Shown: piece after piece, positions 26,200 to 35,287 of the stretch
Layout of the letters: every line of letters begins with the position of its first letter
Numbering within the stretch: position 1 is the stretch's first letter
Assembly (NCBI RefSeq): GCF_031846505.1
Contig: NZ_JAVRHP010000004.1
Coordinates: forward strand, 23,852 to 87,851
DNA from: Autumnicola edwardsiae
Lineage (GTDB): Bacteria; Bacteroidota; Bacteroidia; Flavobacteriales; Flavobacteriaceae
Direction of reading: 5' to 3'
Length of the DNA: 64,000 bases
Position numbers and translations under genes: made by a program
Notes under the pieces: model-generated
Told to the model about the DNA's origin: nothing
The model's input: only the letters and a program-made list of their open reading frames with translations
Databases searched by the model: none

Positions 26200-27234
26200 A
26201 TGGCTGAAAATAAAAAACTTGGATTTCTAAATACGTATCTTACGCTGTGGATATTTATTGCCATGGGGATTGGTGTAGCTCTCGGCTTCCTCTTTCCATC
26301 TTTCCCGGAGCGGATAGAATCTTATAGTAGCGGTACCACCAACTGGCCCATTGCCGTTGGGCTTATTCTTATGATGTATCCGCCGTTGGCGAAAGTCAAT
26401 TACCGGCTTTTGCCTAAGGTGTTTCGTAATGTAAAGATACTTTCCATCTCCTTACTTCTCAATTGGATTATTGGGCCAATTTTAATGTTTGTCCTGGCAA
26501 TGATTTTTCTTCAGGATCACCCCGAATATATGGTCGGTCTTATCTTAATAGGCCTGGCGCGTTGCATCGCCATGGTTCTGGTCTGGAACGATCTGGCAGA
26601 GGGAAGCAGCGAATATGGTGCAGGCCTGGTAGCGCTAAACAGTATTTTCCAGGTGTTTGCTTATAGTTTTTACGCCTGGCTGTTCATTACAGTATTACCA
26701 CCGATGTTTGGGTTCGATGGGGCGGTAGTAGATATTTCTATTGCAACTATTGCAGAAAGTGTGGCAATTTACCTGGGGATTCCATTTGTGCTGGGAATCC
26801 TGAGCAGATACTTCCTGGTTAAACTAAAAGGGAGCGATTGGTACGACAAAAAGTTTATTCCTGCAATTTCGCCAATTACACTTATAGCCTTGCTCTTTAC
26901 TATCGTGCTTATGTTTTCACTTAAGGGCGAGCTTATTGTTGAAATCCCAATGGATGTGGTGGTTATTGCGGTACCGCTGTTGATTTATTTTACACTCATG
27001 TTTATTATTGGCTTTTTTATCAGCAAAGCAATGGGGGCAACCTACGATAAAAACGCTGCTATTGCTTTTACGGCAGCGGGGAATAATTTTGAACTGGCTA
27101 TTGCGGTTGCGATAGCTGTCTTCGGATTAAATTCGGGGCAGGCTTTTGCGGGAGTGATAGGTCCTTTAATAGAAGTTCCTGCACTTATTCTTCTGGTACG
27201 TGTCTCCTTTTGGCTGAAAAAGAAGTATTATTGA
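26200..27234 (+). CDS. acr3: Arsenite efflux transporter ACR3
   Basis: 344 aa, ten hydrophobic helices. 'GLARCIAMVLVWNDLAEGSSEYGAGLVALNSIFQV' contains the conserved Cys of TM4 that is needed for arsenite transport; 'FTAAGNNFELAIAVAIAVFGLNSGQAFAGVIGPLIEVPALI' is the TM9-10 region with the conserved Glu residues. It pumps As(III) out across the inner membrane. It starts 10 nt after arsC, last resistance gene of the operon. Confidence 0.95.
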   Translation: MAENKKLGFLNTYLTLWIFIAMGIGVALGFLFPSFPERIESYSSGTTNWPIAVGLILMMYPPLAKVNYRLLPKVFRNVKILSISLLLNWIIGPILMFVLAMIFLQDHPEYMVGLILIGLARCIAMVLVWNDLAEGSSEYGAGLVALNSIFQVFAYSFYAWLFITVLPPMFGFDGAVVDISIATIAESVAIYLGIPFVLGILSRYFLVKLKGSDWYDKKFIPAISPITLIALLFTIVLMFSLKGELIVEIPMDVVVIAVPLLIYFTLMFIIGFFISKAMGATYDKNAAIAFTAAGNNFELAIAVAIAVFGLNSGQAFAGVIGPLIEVPALILLVRVSFWLKKKYY

Positions 27235-27282
27235 ATTCTCATTTTTCTGAAGCAGAATTTTCAGAAATTGAATAAACCAAAT

Positions 27283-27498
27283 ATGGATCAACAGCAAAAA
27301 AATAATCCTCTGCACGGAGTAAAACTTGTGGATATGCTGAATTTTCTTGTAGAAAAGTACGGCTGGGACGAATTGGGAAAGAGAATAAACATCCGTTGTT
27401 TTACACATGATCCTTCCGTAAAGTCCAGCTTAAAATTTCTTCGGAAAACTCCATGGGCACGCGAAAAAGTTGAACAATTATATCTGAAAAGTATTTAG
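27283..27498 (+). CDS. VF530 family DNA-binding protein
   Basis: 71 aa from ATG 27283 (a TTG at 27268 is the alternative). 'NPLHGVKLVDMLNFLVEKYGWDELGKRINIRCFTHDPSVKSSLKFL...TPWAREKVEQLYL' matches the VF530 (DUF2132) family nearly end to end; these small proteins are double-helix-hairpin folds described as DNA-binding. It lies 48 nt after acr3 and could be read from the ars transcript, though a functional link is not established. Its stop is 1 nt from that of the opposing sulfotransferase. Confidence 0.9.
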   Translation: MDQQQKNNPLHGVKLVDMLNFLVEKYGWDELGKRINIRCFTHDPSVKSSLKFLRKTPWAREKVEQLYLKSI

Positions 27499-27499
27499 T

Positions 27500-28411
27500 T
27501 TAAAGACTGTTGCTGTTGTATAAATCGTACCAGGAAATATCCCGAAGCATTCCTTCCAATTTGTTTTTCGGAATATCAGAAGTGAGCGAAGGCAGTTTTT
27601 CGTGTGCTTCAGCCGTTTCTAAAGGGTAGTTGAGGTGCTGCATTAAGCCTCCGGCTTTTTCTATGGCAAGTTCTTTTTGTTCTTCGCTCAATTGCTCCAC
27701 CCATTTCCCGAATTTTCCTTTGTTGAGGTGCTTCGGGCTTTTATTTTTCATGTTAGAGAAAGTCACGGCTTCTTCAATTTCTTTCTGCTCTTTTTCAGAT
27801 AAACTAACCTGAAGGTAATCTAGTAAAGATTTTAATTCAGCAGGAAAATTGTGCAACAACCGTTCATAGAAAACAAAATGAATATCTAATTTTTCTTTAT
27901 GAAGTAGATAATTGCCATAAAACCATATCCATCGTTCCAGCAGGTTCGCGTATTCATTGTCCATAAACTCTTCCGGCGAAGAATAAGGGGAGGGATAATG
28001 CTTTTTCATATACGGAGTAAAAGCAAATTTTGCAGCCGATAACGCCCGGTCTCTGGGATCCCGAACTATGCAAATTCTCTTTGTGAAAAGAGGAAGAACA
28101 TCAAAACTTGTGGAGCACAGGGTAGAATGTGTCCACGCCAGGCTGGTGGAATTGGCATAAACTGCAGGATCTGAAATTTTCTCCCTAAAAATTGAACTTA
28201 TCCTGAAATAGCATCCATCTTCTTCAATATCTATCATATCTACTCCAGCCTGGTCTTTAAAGCTGAGCTCCATATTTTTTGCCTGTTGGTAAAGCTCCTG
28301 TTGCTGAATAAAAGACTTTATTGAAAATCCCTTTTTCTTAAGAATCTGATGTAAAATGGTGTGTAGCCAATAACTTCCCGATTTTGGTGCACTTATCTGC
28401 AGAATGTTCAT
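27500..28411 (-). CDS. Sulfotransferase family protein
   Basis: 303 aa. The PAPS 5'-phosphosulfate loop is 'SAPKSGSYWLHTILHQIL' at residues 7-24 and the 3'-phosphate site is 'RICIVRDPRDRALSAAKF' near 112-129, giving the two parts of a cytosolic-type sulfotransferase. 'FVFYERLLHNFPAELKSLLDYL' and the terminal 'GKFGKWVEQLSEEQ' follow the family order. Acceptor unknown; could be a glycan, lipid or small metabolite. No PAPS synthesis genes in this window. Confidence 0.85.
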   Translation of the reverse strand: MNILQISAPKSGSYWLHTILHQILKKKGFSIKSFIQQQELYQQAKNMELSFKDQAGVDMIDIEEDGCYFRISSIFREKISDPAVYANSTSLAWTHSTLCSTSFDVLPLFTKRICIVRDPRDRALSAAKFAFTPYMKKHYPSPYSSPEEFMDNEYANLLERWIWFYGNYLLHKEKLDIHFVFYERLLHNFPAELKSLLDYLQVSLSEKEQKEIEEAVTFSNMKNKSPKHLNKGKFGKWVEQLSEEQKELAIEKAGGLMQHLNYPLETAEAHEKLPSLTSDIPKNKLEGMLRDISWYDLYNSNSL

Positions 28412-28499
28412 TTATCTGTACTTTAAAAACAAGCTAATAATTTTTCCAATCACCATACGGTGGATTAATAAATTCTTAGGATTTTGGAAGGATGTGTTT

Positions 28500-31484
28500 T
28501 TATACTGCCTTAAATTTACGGGAATCAACCAGGCGCGGATCTCCCATAGTTTCCTGCCGCGAAATCCATTTAAGGTTTAGGGATAGGTAGCCTAATTCCT
28601 CTACTACTCGTCCATAACATAAGAAAATTCCTTTGGTGCGTATTGGATATTTTTCAGCTATTGCAGGAAACTGCACAATATCAAAAATATCGCTGTCCAT
28701 ATCATAAAAGGTGCTAAAGCACATAAATTTACCATTTACAGTAGGAGTCCGTTTTGCGGTGATAAGGTTCCCATAAATTTGTATATCTCTGCCAATAAAA
28801 TTCTTCAATTCTTTTGCTTTTATGGAAGCTTGTATGGGATTTCTCAGCAATTTAAAGTGGCTGCAGAGTGGGAATCCCAGGAGTGCCATTTGGTCGTAAG
28901 CTTCCACAATTTCAGAAAAAGTGAATTGGGGCAACTCAAAATCTCTTTGCTTTGGCTTGAATAATACTGCCTGATTGGTTTTAGGTTTACTCTTATTTAG
29001 TTTAAAATGCGCTTTCCAAAGCAAATGATGTTTATCCAGTTGAGTAAATCTAAATGCGCCAATTTTTAATAAAATGCTTAATTGGTCAATAGAAATAGCT
29101 ACGCGATCTATAAAATTATCCAGCGATTTGAAGGGTCCAAAAAATTGCCGGTTTTCAAGAATACGCTGTATTACTTTCATCTCCAGTTCTTTTATATTTC
29201 CTAAGCCTAAATAAATATTTTTTCCGAAAATAACATTTGGATGGTCACTCTTATTAATGCAAGGCGCATGAACAATTCCGCCGCATTTTCGTATTTCCTG
29301 AATATAAGTTTCTACGTCATAAAAACCCCCTCCGTTATTGAGTGCTGCCACCATAAATTCCAACGGAAAATATTTTTTTAAGTAGAGGCTTTGGTAACTT
29401 TCTACTGCGTAAGAGGCCGAATGTCCCTTAGGGAAAGCATATCCTGCGAATGAGGAAATTTGCTCCCATACTTCCTTAATTAATTGTTCAGGATATGCTT
29501 TTTTTCTGCAATTACTCCTGAATTTGGCTTCGATTTTCTCTATTTGTCCTTTGGAAGTTTTCTTACCGCTCATTCCCCGCCTTAAGATATCGGCTTCGTC
29601 ATAAGACAGCCCTGCAAAATGATGAGCTACTTTAAGAACATCTTCCTGGTAGACCATAACTCCATAAGTTTCGGCTAGAATTTCAAAGAGAACAGGATGT
29701 GCTACTTTTCGTTGTTCCGGGTTCCGGTGACGCTGGATGTACTCTTCCTTCATCCCGCCGTTGGAAATTCCGGGCCTGATGATAGAACTCGCCGCAACAA
29801 GCTCAAGATAGCTGTTGGTTTGTAATTTGATCATCAATCCGCGCATAGCGGGAGATTCGACATAGAAAACACCCATACAATCTCCCGTTTTAAGCAAGTG
29901 ATTAATTTCAGGATCTTCTTTAAAAACTTTAGTATTTTCTATATCTTCTACTATCGCACCTGGTTGATTTTGCCTGATTATCTCAATGGCATCTGTTATT
30001 TTTGAAAGTCCTCTTTGAGCCAGAATATCAAATTTGTGGATCCCGACTTCTTCACTAATGTTCATATCTATCTGGACCGTGCGGAAACCTTTGGGCGGCA
30101 TAAAAGTACCTGCATAGTTATATACGGAATCGTTTAAAATCAATATCCCTCCTGAATGTACACTTATATAATTTGGAAAACCTGCTATTAATTTACTGTA
30201 CCTAAGCACCAGTTTTTCCAGGTGGTCCAGCTGATGGTAATCGAAATATCCGGCAGAGAGCTTGTCGAGGTTTTCTTTTGGCAGCCCCAACACTTTCCCA
30301 AGTTCTCTCACAACCGCGCGCCGCTTAAAAGTAACATAGGTTCCCATAAGAGCGGTGTTTTTATAACGATCAAAGATGTAGGCCGTCACGTCCTGCCGGT
30401 GTTTCCAGGAAAAATCTATATCAAAATCTGGTGGGGAGTTGCGATGCGCATTGATAAAACGTTCAAAATAAAGATCCAGCTCAATAGGATCTACATTAGT
30501 GATCCCAAGAATGTAAGCCACGATGGAATTGGCACCGCTGCCCCTGCCTATGTACGGATAAGCTTTTTCTTTTGCATATTGAATAATATCATAATTGATT
30601 AGGAAAAAAGCAACGTAGCCAAGGCTAATTACGGCTTTCAATTCTTTATTTACCCGCTCGTAAACTTCTTCTGAAGCCTGCGGATAACGCTTCGGCAGAT
30701 TTTTGTAACAAAGTTTTTTTAATTCTTCTTCATCTGCTTTTTTACTCTTGCCGAAAACCTTCAGATTTTGATTCTCCCGCGCTTCCCCAAAATTGAATTT
30801 CACTTCACAGGTTTTTGTAAGCTTTTCTGTATTCTGTAGGATGTGTGGATAATCTTGAAATTCAGTTTTAATAATTTCAGGAGAAAGCATTTGCTGGGAA
30901 AAATTTCCTTCCTCACTTTTCGGCAATTTGCTTAGCAGTGTATTGTTGTCTATTGCCCGTAGCAATCGGTGGGCATTGTGATCTCTTTTGCTTCGGAAGG
31001 TGACCGTCTGCAATAGTACCAGTTTTTCTTTGTAGTGGAGGTACTTCGAAAATTTAAGTTTTCGCAGATTTTCTACTGAAACTCCTATAAATTCATTCGC
31101 TCTAAAGTTTAATTTTTTATCTGAAGCCACCTTTTCAAAAGGATAAATAATGTAACAATCGGGGAGAAGAGGGGCATTATTCGCAAAATCACTTCCGTTG
31201 TGCAGATGACTGGATAAATGCTGGTTTAATTGTTTAAAACCTTCATTATTCCTGGCTATCCCAACATACTGCTGTTGCACACCATTCCTGAAATCGATTC
31301 CTGTCAATGGTTTAATGCCATATTCCGAAGCAATTTTGATGAATTTTAAACATGCAGAAGTATTATTAATATCAGTAACTGCCAGAATTTGTACATGCTG
31401 ATTTTTGGCGAGTTCGCACAACTCTTCCACTGAAAAAGTACCGTAACGAAGAGAATAATAGGTGTGGCAGTTTAAGAACATCAT
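28500..31484 (-). CDS. DnaE-type DNA polymerase III alpha subunit, accessory/translesion copy
   Basis: 994 aa, well short of the ~1450-aa replicative DnaE of Bacteroidetes. N-terminal PHP domain ('FLNCHTYYSLRYGTFSVEEL'), where the usual HxH is NxH, so phosphoesterase function is doubtful. Catalytic acidic motif 'SPPDFDIDFSW' with Asp at about 353 and 355, preceded by 'GRGSGANSIVAYILG'; thumb/fingers 'ILRRGMSGKK'; C-terminal OB fold 'RDIQIYGNLITAKRTPTVNG'. Such short DnaE copies act in mutagenic repair. It follows dinB by 11 nt, so both are one operon. Confidence 0.93.
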   Translation of the reverse strand: MMFLNCHTYYSLRYGTFSVEELCELAKNQHVQILAVTDINNTSACLKFIKIASEYGIKPLTGIDFRNGVQQQYVGIARNNEGFKQLNQHLSSHLHNGSDFANNAPLLPDCYIIYPFEKVASDKKLNFRANEFIGVSVENLRKLKFSKYLHYKEKLVLLQTVTFRSKRDHNAHRLLRAIDNNTLLSKLPKSEEGNFSQQMLSPEIIKTEFQDYPHILQNTEKLTKTCEVKFNFGEARENQNLKVFGKSKKADEEELKKLCYKNLPKRYPQASEEVYERVNKELKAVISLGYVAFFLINYDIIQYAKEKAYPYIGRGSGANSIVAYILGITNVDPIELDLYFERFINAHRNSPPDFDIDFSWKHRQDVTAYIFDRYKNTALMGTYVTFKRRAVVRELGKVLGLPKENLDKLSAGYFDYHQLDHLEKLVLRYSKLIAGFPNYISVHSGGILILNDSVYNYAGTFMPPKGFRTVQIDMNISEEVGIHKFDILAQRGLSKITDAIEIIRQNQPGAIVEDIENTKVFKEDPEINHLLKTGDCMGVFYVESPAMRGLMIKLQTNSYLELVAASSIIRPGISNGGMKEEYIQRHRNPEQRKVAHPVLFEILAETYGVMVYQEDVLKVAHHFAGLSYDEADILRRGMSGKKTSKGQIEKIEAKFRSNCRKKAYPEQLIKEVWEQISSFAGYAFPKGHSASYAVESYQSLYLKKYFPLEFMVAALNNGGGFYDVETYIQEIRKCGGIVHAPCINKSDHPNVIFGKNIYLGLGNIKELEMKVIQRILENRQFFGPFKSLDNFIDRVAISIDQLSILLKIGAFRFTQLDKHHLLWKAHFKLNKSKPKTNQAVLFKPKQRDFELPQFTFSEIVEAYDQMALLGFPLCSHFKLLRNPIQASIKAKELKNFIGRDIQIYGNLITAKRTPTVNGKFMCFSTFYDMDSDIFDIVQFPAIAEKYPIRTKGIFLCYGRVVEELGYLSLNLKWISRQETMGDPRLVDSRKFKAV

Positions 31485-31495
31485 CTAATCAATTA

Positions 31496-32713
31496 TTATT
31501 GCTGTCTATGGGCGTGAAGTATTGGTGGTTCTCCATTAAACGGGTTTTCTATTCGGCCAACCCCATTTCCGCCTATCGTAGAAACCCGTACTACCGCATG
31601 ATCGCCATACCTGTTGCGAATTTTATCCATAGCATTGTACAGGTTCAGCATTTTTTCAGAATCATCAAAAAGATTGATTTGATAGTTTCCTCCCGTCAAA
31701 TGAGTGTATTTAACACCAATCAGCCTTATCAGTAACCTGCGATTGTACAGTTGTTTAAATAACTCCTCTATTTTCGGAATCAGGATATGATCGGCACTGG
31801 TATAGGGGATTTTGGCCTGTTTTGTATAAGTCTGAAAATCGGAATAACGGATTTTTACGCTAACGCAGGAAGTCAGTTTATTTCCCCGCCTTAGCTGGTA
31901 GGCTAGGTTCTCTGCCATTCCGGCCAGCGTTGCTTCCAGCTTTAGCATATCTGTTGTGTCTTTATTGAAAGTTCGTTCGGCAGAAATAGATTTTCGTTCA
32001 TGAAAAGGAACAATAGGAGAATCATCTATACCCTGAGCTCTTTTCCAGATGATTCTTCCGTTTTTTCCGAGCACACTTTCCAGCATTTCTACCGGCATGT
32101 CCTGGATGGTCCTAATGTCTCTAATTCCAAGATTGAGCAGCTTCTGAAAGGTTTTACTTCCTATCATGGGGATTCTTCGCACCGAAAGGGGAGCCAGAAA
32201 AGATCTTTCTTCTCCGTTATTTATGCATAGCTCATCGTTTGGTTTTGCTTCGCCGGTAGCAATTTTAGAGACAACTTTATTTTGGGATAAGCCGAAGGAA
32301 ATGGGAAGTCCGCTTTCTTTAATGATTGTCTGTCGCAATTCATGAGCAAATTTCCTGATCCCGAAGAATTTATCCATTCCGGAAAGATCGGCATAGAATT
32401 CATCGATACTCGCTTTTTCAAAGGAAGGAACGCTGCTTTTGATAATATCGGTAACTTCATGGGAGTGTTTGGTATAAAGACCGGAATCTCCTTTTATTAC
32501 GGTAGCGTGAGGGCAGAGCTGCCGGGCTACTTTCATTGCCATTCCCGAATGTACACCAAATTTCCTGGTCTCATAACTGGCAGCAGCCACCACTCCGCGA
32601 TCTCCCATTCCGCCCACGATTAACGGCTTATTTTCCAATTCTGAATTAAGCCGCCGCTCTACAGAAACAAAAAAAGTATCAAGGTCCAGGTGTATTATTG
32701 ATCTGTTCTTCAT
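31496..32713 (-). CDS. dinB: DNA polymerase IV (Y family)
   Basis: 405 aa. Catalytic carboxylates are all present: Asp10 in 'IIHLDLDTFFVSVE' and Asp104-Glu105 in 'KASIDEFYADLSG'. Helix-hairpin-helix 'PMIGSKTFQKLLNLGIRDIRT' and little-finger domain (about 235-350) follow. It is therefore an active translesion polymerase and not a non-catalytic ImuB. Paired with the short dnaE gene downstream; imuA is absent. Preceded by a promoter-like TAATTTTG and a large inverted repeat (32715-32755). Confidence 0.95.
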   Translation of the reverse strand: MKNRSIIHLDLDTFFVSVERRLNSELENKPLIVGGMGDRGVVAAASYETRKFGVHSGMAMKVARQLCPHATVIKGDSGLYTKHSHEVTDIIKSSVPSFEKASIDEFYADLSGMDKFFGIRKFAHELRQTIIKESGLPISFGLSQNKVVSKIATGEAKPNDELCINNGEERSFLAPLSVRRIPMIGSKTFQKLLNLGIRDIRTIQDMPVEMLESVLGKNGRIIWKRAQGIDDSPIVPFHERKSISAERTFNKDTTDMLKLEATLAGMAENLAYQLRRGNKLTSCVSVKIRYSDFQTYTKQAKIPYTSADHILIPKIEELFKQLYNRRLLIRLIGVKYTHLTGGNYQINLFDDSEKMLNLYNAMDKIRNRYGDHAVVRVSTIGGNGVGRIENPFNGEPPILHAHRQQ

Positions 32714-32714
32714 A

Positions 32715-32755
32715 ATTTGGAATAAATCCTTTGTTTAGGATTATTTCCAAAATTA
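32715..32755 (-). promoter_or_regulatory. Candidate operator of the dinB-dnaE operon
   Basis: AATTTGGAATAAATCC (32715-32730), 8-nt spacer, GGATTATTTCCAAAATT (32739-32755): inverted repeat mismatched only at the two central bases of each arm. Its far edge overlaps a TAATTTTG -7 box (minus strand, 32749-32756) and its near edge abuts the dinB ATG, as expected for a repressor site of a damage-inducible operon. It could also form a leader hairpin. Confidence 0.55.
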
Positions 32756-32895
32756 TAAAATATATTGAAAGAAGGCTAAGCAGAAATAGTTAAACTTATA
32801 ATAGACGAGTCCTAAAGGCTGTAAGGGCTTTAAAATTGCCATTTTCTTTATTTAACAAAAGCTTAACTGGAAATGAAAAACCGGGGGTGGCTCTG

Positions 32896-32905
32896 CTTAC
32901 GTAAG
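32896..32905. promoter_or_regulatory. Perfect 10-bp palindrome ahead of the ferritin-like operon
   Basis: CTTACGTAAG, 28 nt before the first ATG. No TAnnTTTG box is visible in this region, which would fit use of an alternative sigma factor. Role not established. Confidence 0.3.
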
Positions 32906-32933
32906 TATCTATGTAATCAACAAAAATGTAATT

Positions 32934-33677
32934 ATGAAAAAACCTATGATTAAAGTGCAGCAAGAATATTCTGCATCAAATGGAAACAACTCTTCCCGAA
33001 GAAAATTTTTAAAGATGGGAAGTTTAGCCGTAGTAGGATCAGGATTTTTGCTTTCCTGTAGTGATGACGATGATCTCATGGATCCTATAGATCGTGGAGA
33101 TATCTTTGATTTGGGAAGCGGAGATGTGGGAATCCTTAATTATGCCTATGCTCTGGAGCAATTGGAAGCTGCGTTTTATACAAATGTATTAGACGGATCT
33201 TACTGGATGAATGCCAGTGCCGAGGAAAGATTAATCCTGGAAGACCTTTATAAACATGAGGTGATACACTGCGATTTTTTTAATGCGGCAATCAGTGGAG
33301 CTGTTGGTGGGGATACCAGTAAGGTCTTACCTGAACTGGAATTTGATTTTGCCTCAGTAGACTTTTCAGACAGGAGTTCAGTCCTTGGTACTGCAAGGGT
33401 GTTGGAGGATACTGGAGTAGCTGCTTACAACGGAGCCGGAAGTTTACTGACCACACCTGATTATCTGGTAATTGCCGGAAAAATAGTATCTGTGGAGGCT
33501 AGGCATGCTGCTGCCATCAGATCCATCTTTATGGACGATCCAAAGGCTTTTGCCGGGGACGATGTAGTAGACGAAAATGGTCTGGATCTGGCCAGATCTC
33601 CTTCTCAAATCTTAACAGCAGTGGGAGATACCGGATTTGTTAAAACACAATTTACCGCAAATCAATTGCCAGGATAA
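32934..33677 (+). CDS. Tat-exported ferritin-like lipoprotein
   Basis: 247 aa. Twin-arginine signal 'NSSRRKFLKMGSLAVVGSGF' ending in lipobox 'LLSC' (Cys about 42), so an exported lipoprotein. Helical body carries paired iron-type ligands: 'ALEQLEAAFYTNVL', 'DLYKHEVIHCDFF', 'RVLEDTGVAAYNGAG', 'VSVEARHAAAIRSIF', the Ferritin_2 (desiccation-related) pattern of four helices with E/ExxH. Presumed di-iron protein of the periplasm or cell surface; substrate unknown. Next gene is a paralogue 32 nt downstream. Confidence 0.88.
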   Translation: MKKPMIKVQQEYSASNGNNSSRRKFLKMGSLAVVGSGFLLSCSDDDDLMDPIDRGDIFDLGSGDVGILNYAYALEQLEAAFYTNVLDGSYWMNASAEERLILEDLYKHEVIHCDFFNAAISGAVGGDTSKVLPELEFDFASVDFSDRSSVLGTARVLEDTGVAAYNGAGSLLTTPDYLVIAGKIVSVEARHAAAIRSIFMDDPKAFAGDDVVDENGLDLARSPSQILTAVGDTGFVKTQFTANQLPG

Positions 33678-33709
33678 ACCAATTTCAAAAACTTTAAAAC
33701 AAAATTATT

Positions 33710-34552
33710 ATGGATATTATAAAATTCTTAGACGAATTCACGTCAGAAAACCTTTCAGCTAAGACTTCCTCAAGAAGAGAAGCTTTTAGTACCCTTGGTT
33801 CTTTGGGAAAGAAAGCAGCTTTAACCGCAATCCCTTTTGGATTGGTCACTTCTTCTGGAAAGGCTTTTGCTGCCCAGGATCAAAATGCAGCTATTGGTGC
33901 TTTACAACTAGCTTTAACATTGGAATACCTGGAAGCAGAATTCTATTTAAAAGCATTAAACTCGGGAGTGCTGCCGGGAGGAAGTAAAGCAGAAGCTATT
34001 TATGAACAGATCTCCAAACATGAATCTGCACATGTTGAATTCCTGAAATCTGGATTGGGTGAAAACTCTATAGAATCTCCGGAATTTGATTTTACGGCAG
34101 GAGGAGCATTTGATCCTTTTAATAATAATGGAACCGGACAGGAAGTGGCTTATGCCCAACTCCTGGCTCTCGCCCAGGCTTTTGAAGATACGGGCGTGAG
34201 AGCATATAAAGGACAGGCAGGTAACCTTATGGGAACTCAATTCCTTACTCCCGCGTTGCAAATACATTCTGTAGAAGCCCGCCATGCTTCAGAAATAAGA
34301 AGACTTAGAGCAGATGTAATGGGAGAAAACCTGGATCAAAACGCTTTGGGATGGATAACCCTGGATAACAGAGGACCTGGTATGCCAGAAGCCACTCAGG
34401 CTGTGTATGACGGGGAAGAGAATGTAGTGCAGGGCGGAGTAAACCTTGTTGATGCCACAGCTTTTGGTGATGTTGCGGTATCGCAGGCCTATGATGAGCC
34501 CATGGATGGTCAAACCGCTTCTAATATTGCAGGGCTTTTTATTGTTTCATAA
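33710..34552 (+). CDS. Tat-exported ferritin-like protein (second copy)
   Basis: 280 aa. Tat signal 'SSRREAFSTLGSLGKKAALT' with a cleavage-like 'KAFAAQDQ' near residue 55, no lipobox, so probably soluble periplasmic. Ligand motifs parallel the first copy: 'LTLEYLEAEFYLKAL', 'QISKHESAHVEFL', 'QAFEDTGVRAYKGQAG', 'IHSVEARHASEIRRL'. An added C-terminal ~60 residues ('GVNLVDATAFGDVAVSQAYD') is specific to this copy. Likely works with the lipoprotein paralogue, perhaps as a hetero-oligomer at the membrane. Confidence 0.88.
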   Translation: MDIIKFLDEFTSENLSAKTSSRREAFSTLGSLGKKAALTAIPFGLVTSSGKAFAAQDQNAAIGALQLALTLEYLEAEFYLKALNSGVLPGGSKAEAIYEQISKHESAHVEFLKSGLGENSIESPEFDFTAGGAFDPFNNNGTGQEVAYAQLLALAQAFEDTGVRAYKGQAGNLMGTQFLTPALQIHSVEARHASEIRRLRADVMGENLDQNALGWITLDNRGPGMPEATQAVYDGEENVVQGGVNLVDATAFGDVAVSQAYDEPMDGQTASNIAGLFIVS

Positions 34553-34577
34553 ATCCGCAACATAGTTCAGTGAAGTA

Positions 34578-34616
34578 AAATCGCCTGGGAAAGAAATTTT
34601 CAGGCGATTTCTTTTT
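34578..34616 (+). terminator. Terminator of the ferritin-like pair
   Basis: AAATCGCCTG, 13-nt loop, CAGGCGATTT, then CTTTTT; 25 nt past the stop. It separates the structural genes from the sigma factor. Confidence 0.88.
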
Positions 34617-34753
34617 ATTCAGCATTATATTTATGATCGTTGAATAAAGCAGGGCAATCCAAAAAAATGAGTAAGTAGGTTCATTATATATCATTTTTAG
34701 CATTTGTTCCGGTTTTGCCGATAATTGCCTAAATTGACCCATTATTTAAACGA

Positions 34754-35287
34754 ATGCAACAAGATCTATTAATTGCTCAGCTCCAGGAAGGGAATGAGAA
34801 GGCTTTTGAACGTATCTATCAGCTATACGCCACAAGTATGTACGGTATCATTTTCAGTATTGTTCGGGACGAGAAAATTTCAGAAGAAATTCTTCAGGAT
34901 GTATTTCTTAAAATATGGGATAACGCTCCATCCTACGATTCAGATCAGGGCCGGTTCTTTACCTGGATTCTGAATATAGCAAGAAATGCTTCAATCGATA
35001 AATTACGATCTAAAGAATTCAAAAATAAAAGGTCAGATCTGAAGGATTATGACTTTACGGAAATTCTGGAGACGAGCAGTAATGCTTCCGGAAAAATAGA
35101 TGCTATTGGATTGCAAAAATATATAGACCTGTTGGGACCTGTCTGTAAAAAATTAATAGATCTTCTATTTTTCAAGGGTTTTACACAGAAGGAAAGTGCC
35201 GAAGAACTTCAAATTCCCTTAGGAACAGTAAAAACTAAAAACAGGGTATGTATAGATAAATTAAGAGCTAACATTAGCAAGCGATGA
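34754..35287 (+). CDS. ECF-type RNA polymerase sigma factor
   Basis: 177 aa. Region 2: 'IYQLYATSMYGIIFSIVRDEKISEEILQDVFLKIWDN' and 'RFFTWILNIARNASIDKLRS' (-10 recognition); region 4: 'FKGFTQKESAEELQIPLGTVKTKNRVCIDKLR' (-35 recognition). Resembles the SigK-like group that pairs with RskA anti-sigma factors. Its stop overlaps the anti-sigma start by ATGA, so the two are translationally coupled. The natural target is probably the upstream ferritin-like operon. Confidence 0.94.
   Translation: MQQDLLIAQLQEGNEKAFERIYQLYATSMYGIIFSIVRDEKISEEILQDVFLKIWDNAPSYDSDQGRFFTWILNIARNASIDKLRSKEFKNKRSDLKDYDFTEILETSSNASGKIDAIGLQKYIDLLGPVCKKLIDLLFFKGFTQKESAEELQIPLGTVKTKNRVCIDKLRANISKR

Noticed and set aside
31496..32713. 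ImuB assignment for the Y-family polymerase
   Set aside because: ImuB lacks catalytic carboxylates; here Asp10, Asp104 and Glu105 are all present, so Pol IV is right.
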